Assembly: GCF_965228935.1 (NCBI RefSeq)
Contig: NZ_OZ245846.1
Location: 5,766,001 to 5,830,000 of the forward strand
Direction of reading: 5' to 3'
Source of the DNA: Ulvibacterium sp965228935
GTDB lineage: Bacteria > Bacteroidota > Bacteroidia > Flavobacteriales > Flavobacteriaceae
DNA length: 64,000 nt
Shown here: one piece after another, positions 61,475 through 64,000 of the stretch
Layout: each line of letters opens with the position of its first letter
Position numbering within the stretch: the first letter of the stretch is position 1
Notes under the pieces: generated by a model
Databases searched by the model: none
What the model saw: the letters and a program-made list of their open reading frames with translations, nothing else
Told to the model about the DNA's origin: nothing
Program-made: the position numbers and the translations under genes

Positions 61475-62377
61475 TTATGCTATGAATTTGTCGATTACGT
61501 ATACCATTTGCATTAGCGTGATATAACTCACACTGGCCAACATTAATTTCCGGGCCGAGGCATTATCCCTTTTTTCATAAAGCTTAAAGGCGAAAAACAG
61601 CATTACCAACCCCATGAGAAAAATGAGGACTGCCGCCGGAATCGAAAGGTGCAACCTCCCCGTAATCCCAAAGGCCGGGATAACTGAAATAACCATCATC
61701 CATATGGTATACATGATAATCTGCAGGGCCGTACCACCATCCTTCTTTCCCGTAGGCAGCATTTTAAATCCTCCTTTTTTATAGTCTTCGTCCAGCATCC
61801 ACCCTAGAGACCAAAAATGGGGAAATTGCCAAAAAAATTGAATCATAAAGAGTGTTCCCGGCTCTATTCCAAAATCATTGGTGGCCGCCACCCATCCCAA
61901 CATAAAGGGTATGGCCCCTGGAAACGCCCCAACAAATACACACAAGGGTGTCTTTGTCTTTAACGGGGTATATATGCTGGTGTATAAAAAAATGGATATC
62001 GCACCGAACATTGCTGTTTTTGGATTTAGAATGTACAGGGTAACCACTCCTAATAACGTAAGGGAAACTGCAATGAACAATGCCCTGTTGACCGACATTC
62101 GGCCGGAGGGAATAGGCCTATTCCGGGTCCGGTTCATCAAGGCATCCAAGTCCTTTTCTATGATTTGATTGTACACGTTTGATGCTCCTACCATACAATA
62201 ACCGCCAAAGGCAAGTAGTATTAAGGAAATAGCATTTATTTGATCGGCACCTAAAAGGTAACCTGCCAAGGAGGAAAAGACTACGCTTATGGCAAGTCTA
62301 ACTTTGGTGATTTCTTTAAAATCAGCAAAAAACAAGGTCCAAGAGGTGCTTTTTACCGTTCCGATGGCAGTCTTCAT
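61475..62377 (-). CDS. ctaB: Protoheme IX farnesyltransferase (heme O synthase)
   Basis: Integral membrane prenyltransferase that makes heme O from heme b for cytochrome oxidase. Start was set at the ATG at 62377 (300 residues) instead of a longer frame. About eight membrane segments; the substrate-binding Asp-rich motif is NVYNQIIEKDLDALMNRTRNRPIPSGRMS, the second loop gives QFFWQFPHFWSLGWMLDEDYKKGGFKMLPTG. Upstream of the two subunit III genes on the same strand. Confidence 0.95.
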   Translation of the reverse strand: MKTAIGTVKSTSWTLFFADFKEITKVRLAISVVFSSLAGYLLGADQINAISLILLAFGGYCMVGASNVYNQIIEKDLDALMNRTRNRPIPSGRMSVNRALFIAVSLTLLGVVTLYILNPKTAMFGAISIFLYTSIYTPLKTKTPLCVFVGAFPGAIPFMLGWVAATNDFGIEPGTLFMIQFFWQFPHFWSLGWMLDEDYKKGGFKMLPTGKKDGGTALQIIMYTIWMMVISVIPAFGITGRLHLSIPAAVLIFLMGLVMLFFAFKLYEKRDNASARKLMLASVSYITLMQMVYVIDKFIA

Positions 62378-62474
62378 TCTCAAATTTAAATAGGTTGCCA
62401 AAGATAGCCCCAAACACCATTTCCTGCAACGAATAAGGTAGTTTATTGGACGAAAGGACTAAACCCAAAAAGAA

Positions 62475-62499
62475 AAACCCTGATTTGATATCAGGGTTT
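62475..62499. terminator. Bidirectional terminator between ctaB and tonB-like genes
   Basis: AAACCCTGAT and ATCAGGGTTT form a 10-bp stem around TTGAT with A and T tracts. It lies downstream of the tonB-like gene on the reverse strand and before the ctaB group. Confidence 0.8.
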
Positions 62500-62525
62500 T
62501 GCACATATATACTTTAAATTCGTGT

Positions 62526-63230
62526 CTATTGCAGCTTAAATGTGATAGGAATACTGAAAGGAACCCTAACCGCTCTTCCCCGTTGTTTTCCCGGAGTCAT
62601 TTTAGGTAACTTACCGATGATACGGGCCGCTTCTTTTTCCAAGTTTTTGTCCGGGCCCCGCATCCTAACATTACCGATACTACCATCCTTTTGAATAACG
62701 AACATTACGTTTACTCTTCCTTGAACCCCCATTTCTTGGGCTATTTCAGGGTAACGGAAGTTTTTACTGATATGTTTCTGCATCATTTTGTTGAAACAGG
62801 CCCTTTTATCACCTGCGCTTTCGCAACCTGGAAAAACAGGCACGTCCTCAATAACGGCAAAAGGCACGTCCACATCTTCCTCAACTTCTTCTACGGCCAC
62901 ATCCTCTACTTCGATGATTTCCTCTTCCTGGCTGGTTTCCGTAGATTCTATAACGGTTTCCTCAACTTCTTCCTCGTCCTCTACCACTTCAATAACTTCC
63001 GGAGCCGCTGGTGGTGGCGGTGGTGGTGGCGTCTTGATCTGTTCCGTCATGGGAACTTCCTCGTCCAAATCATCATCTACGTTCATCGAAATATCGTAGT
63101 CGTTTACCTTGTCATAGGTTTTCCACTCCAAGGCACCGTAGACCAAGGCCATTACCAAGGCCAATCCTATTACAAAATAAAGCCCACTGTTCCTGCCAAT
63201 ATCCGCTTTTGGGTTCTTTTTTAGTTCCAT
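62526..63230 (-). CDS. TonB-family energy transducer
   Basis: A 234-residue TonB protein: N-terminal membrane segment (GLYFVIGLALVMALVYGAL), a Pro run (TPPPPPPPAAPEV) and a very acidic linker rich in Glu and Val (about 70-130), then a C-terminal TonB domain (FRYPEIAQEMGVQGRVNVMF, KMTPGKQRGRAVRVPFSIPITFKL). The conserved C-terminal segment is typical of Bacteroidota TonB. No ExbB/ExbD genes are near; the receptors it serves are elsewhere. 55 bases upstream is the vanZ-like gene. Confidence 0.92.
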   Translation of the reverse strand: MELKKNPKADIGRNSGLYFVIGLALVMALVYGALEWKTYDKVNDYDISMNVDDDLDEEVPMTEQIKTPPPPPPPAAPEVIEVVEDEEEVEETVIESTETSQEEEIIEVEDVAVEEVEEDVDVPFAVIEDVPVFPGCESAGDKRACFNKMMQKHISKNFRYPEIAQEMGVQGRVNVMFVIQKDGSIGNVRMRGPDKNLEKEAARIIGKLPKMTPGKQRGRAVRVPFSIPITFKLQ

Positions 63231-63285
63231 AACTATATCTTTAATGTTCGCTAATTTAATTAAAATAATGCGTAAAAAGCAAATA

Positions 63286-63684
63286 CTATTTCCAATTTAA
63301 CCGCTTTTTAGAGGAAAAAATCATTTTTGCCGTTAACCCTCCGATCAAGGCACCGATTGTATTGGCCAATGCGTCAAAAACGTCCCCTGCCCGGGTCATC
63401 GTATATCTCTGCTGAATCACCTCAATAATAATACCAAAAACGACCAGGCACAGAAATAGGCCCGTAATAATTTTCAATAAAGATGTACCACTTTTTATTC
63501 TTTTACGAAAAGAGAACAGACCCAAAATGGCAGCTACAAAATAAAACGTAAAGTGTATGATCTTATCCAAATGGGGGATTTGGATGTTCGGCACATGGGT
63601 ATCTTCAAAAGAATATAAGCTGGAAAATGTAACGAACATCATCCAGCTTATAAAGGAAATTGTAAAAATCGGGTTTTTAGGCAC
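63286..63684 (-). CDS. VanZ-family membrane protein
   Basis: A 132-residue protein with four hydrophobic segments and the VanZ pattern: HLDKIIHFTFYFVAAILGLF, then IIIEVIQQRYTMTRAGDVFDALANTIGALIGG. In enterococci VanZ gives low-level teicoplanin resistance; the role in Bacteroidota is unknown. It overlaps gcvH by 8 bases, so it is co-translated with it. Confidence 0.87.
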   Translation of the reverse strand: MPKNPIFTISFISWMMFVTFSSLYSFEDTHVPNIQIPHLDKIIHFTFYFVAAILGLFSFRKRIKSGTSLLKIITGLFLCLVVFGIIIEVIQQRYTMTRAGDVFDALANTIGALIGGLTAKMIFSSKKRLNWK

Positions 63685-64000
63685 CTATTAATTCTTTATA
63701 ATCCCCGTCACTGAGCAAATCCTCAATTTCGGCAGGTTCACTTATCCTTATCTTTATCATCCAACCTTCTCCGTAGGGATCGGAATTCACTTTTTCGGGC
63801 TCATCTTCCAAGGATTCATTGAAAGCAATAATTTCCCCACTCAAAGGCTGAAATAGATCGGATACCGTCTTTACGGCCTCTACTGTGCCAAAAACCTCTT
63901 CCCTTTCCAAGGTTTCATCCAAGGTCTCCACCTCAACATAAACGATGTCCCCCAACTCTCCTTGTGCAAAATCCGTGATGCCTACGATGGCTACATCGCC
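63677..64000 (-). CDS. gcvH: Glycine cleavage system H protein (5' end cut by window edge)
   Basis: Lipoyl carrier of the glycine cleavage complex. 107 residues are visible, continuing past base 64000: the frame reads GDVAIVGITDFAQGELGD at the edge, so the N-terminus lies outside. The lipoyl-Lys is in EVFGTVEAVKTVSDLFQP, and the C-terminal ends with the usual EGWMIKIRIS. It overlaps the vanZ-like gene by 8 bases. Confidence 0.96.
   Translation of the reverse strand, partial: GDVAIVGITDFAQGELGDIVYVEVETLDETLEREEVFGTVEAVKTVSDLFQPLSGEIIAFNESLEDEPEKVNSDPYGEGWMIKIRISEPAEIEDLLSDGDYKELIGA

Overview
The window looks like chromosome of a flavobacterium (phylum Bacteroidota, probably a marine member of Flavobacteriaceae). 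The support is indirect but consistent: a type IX secretion cargo with a gliding-type C-terminal domain beside PorP/SprF and OmpA genes, a second PorP/SprF gene, a TonB protein, LytS/LytTR and membrane-anchored AraC regulators, A-rich leaders instead of Shine-Dalgarno sites, and promoter-like TAnnTTTG boxes. No phage, transposase, integrase or CRISPR array was seen. The species cannot be fixed from this sequence alone.

Layout. 1-2.9 kb: end of tig, then clpP and clpX (protein folding and proteolysis). 2.9-7.7 kb: a small hydrolase, a lipoprotein, an AraC regulator, a GH3-family enzyme and a DUF2797 protein. 7.7-17.5 kb: AsmA-like protein, queuosine-precursor transporter, SppA, a FolK-deoxynucleoside kinase fusion, a TrmH-type methyltransferase and MutS. 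17.5-18.6 kb: tRNA-Gly and tRNA-Leu embedded in partial copies of themselves, several interrupted by short hairpins. 18.6-22.1 kb: a four-gene carbohydrate-type operon (HPS/KGPDC-family decarboxylase or aldolase, zinc-type dehydrogenase, SDR, TIM-barrel isomerase). 22.1-23.3 kb: an array of four 37-codon ORFs at 160-161 bp spacing with its own terminator; I regard it as the best candidate for an undescribed system here. 23.4-26.8 kb: DUF4202, precorrin-2 dehydrogenase-like, SanA/YdcF-like and a non-canonical Nramp relative.

26.9-34.1 kb: reverse-strand set of a 1367-residue T9SS cargo protein, PorP/SprF and a PD40/OmpA protein, which together probably form a surface adhesin with its outer-membrane partners. 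34.2-39.0 kb: fabD, a gamma-carbonic-anhydrase-like protein, an 11-copy heptamer tandem repeat, and a LytTR regulator with its TPR histidine kinase. 39.2-47.3 kb: VWA lipoprotein, orphan PorP/SprF, Nfu, dodecin, DUF255 protein, MscS channel, an unknown exported protein and tsaB. 47.3-57.0 kb: a MacAB-TolC-like efflux locus with one ATPase, four permeases, two adaptors and one TolC. 57.1-62.4 kb: cytochrome oxidase subunits III and IV, heme O synthase and SCO-type assembly factors. 62.5-64 kb: tonB, vanZ and the truncated gcvH.

All calls were made by eye from the sequence and its translations; no database search was possible.
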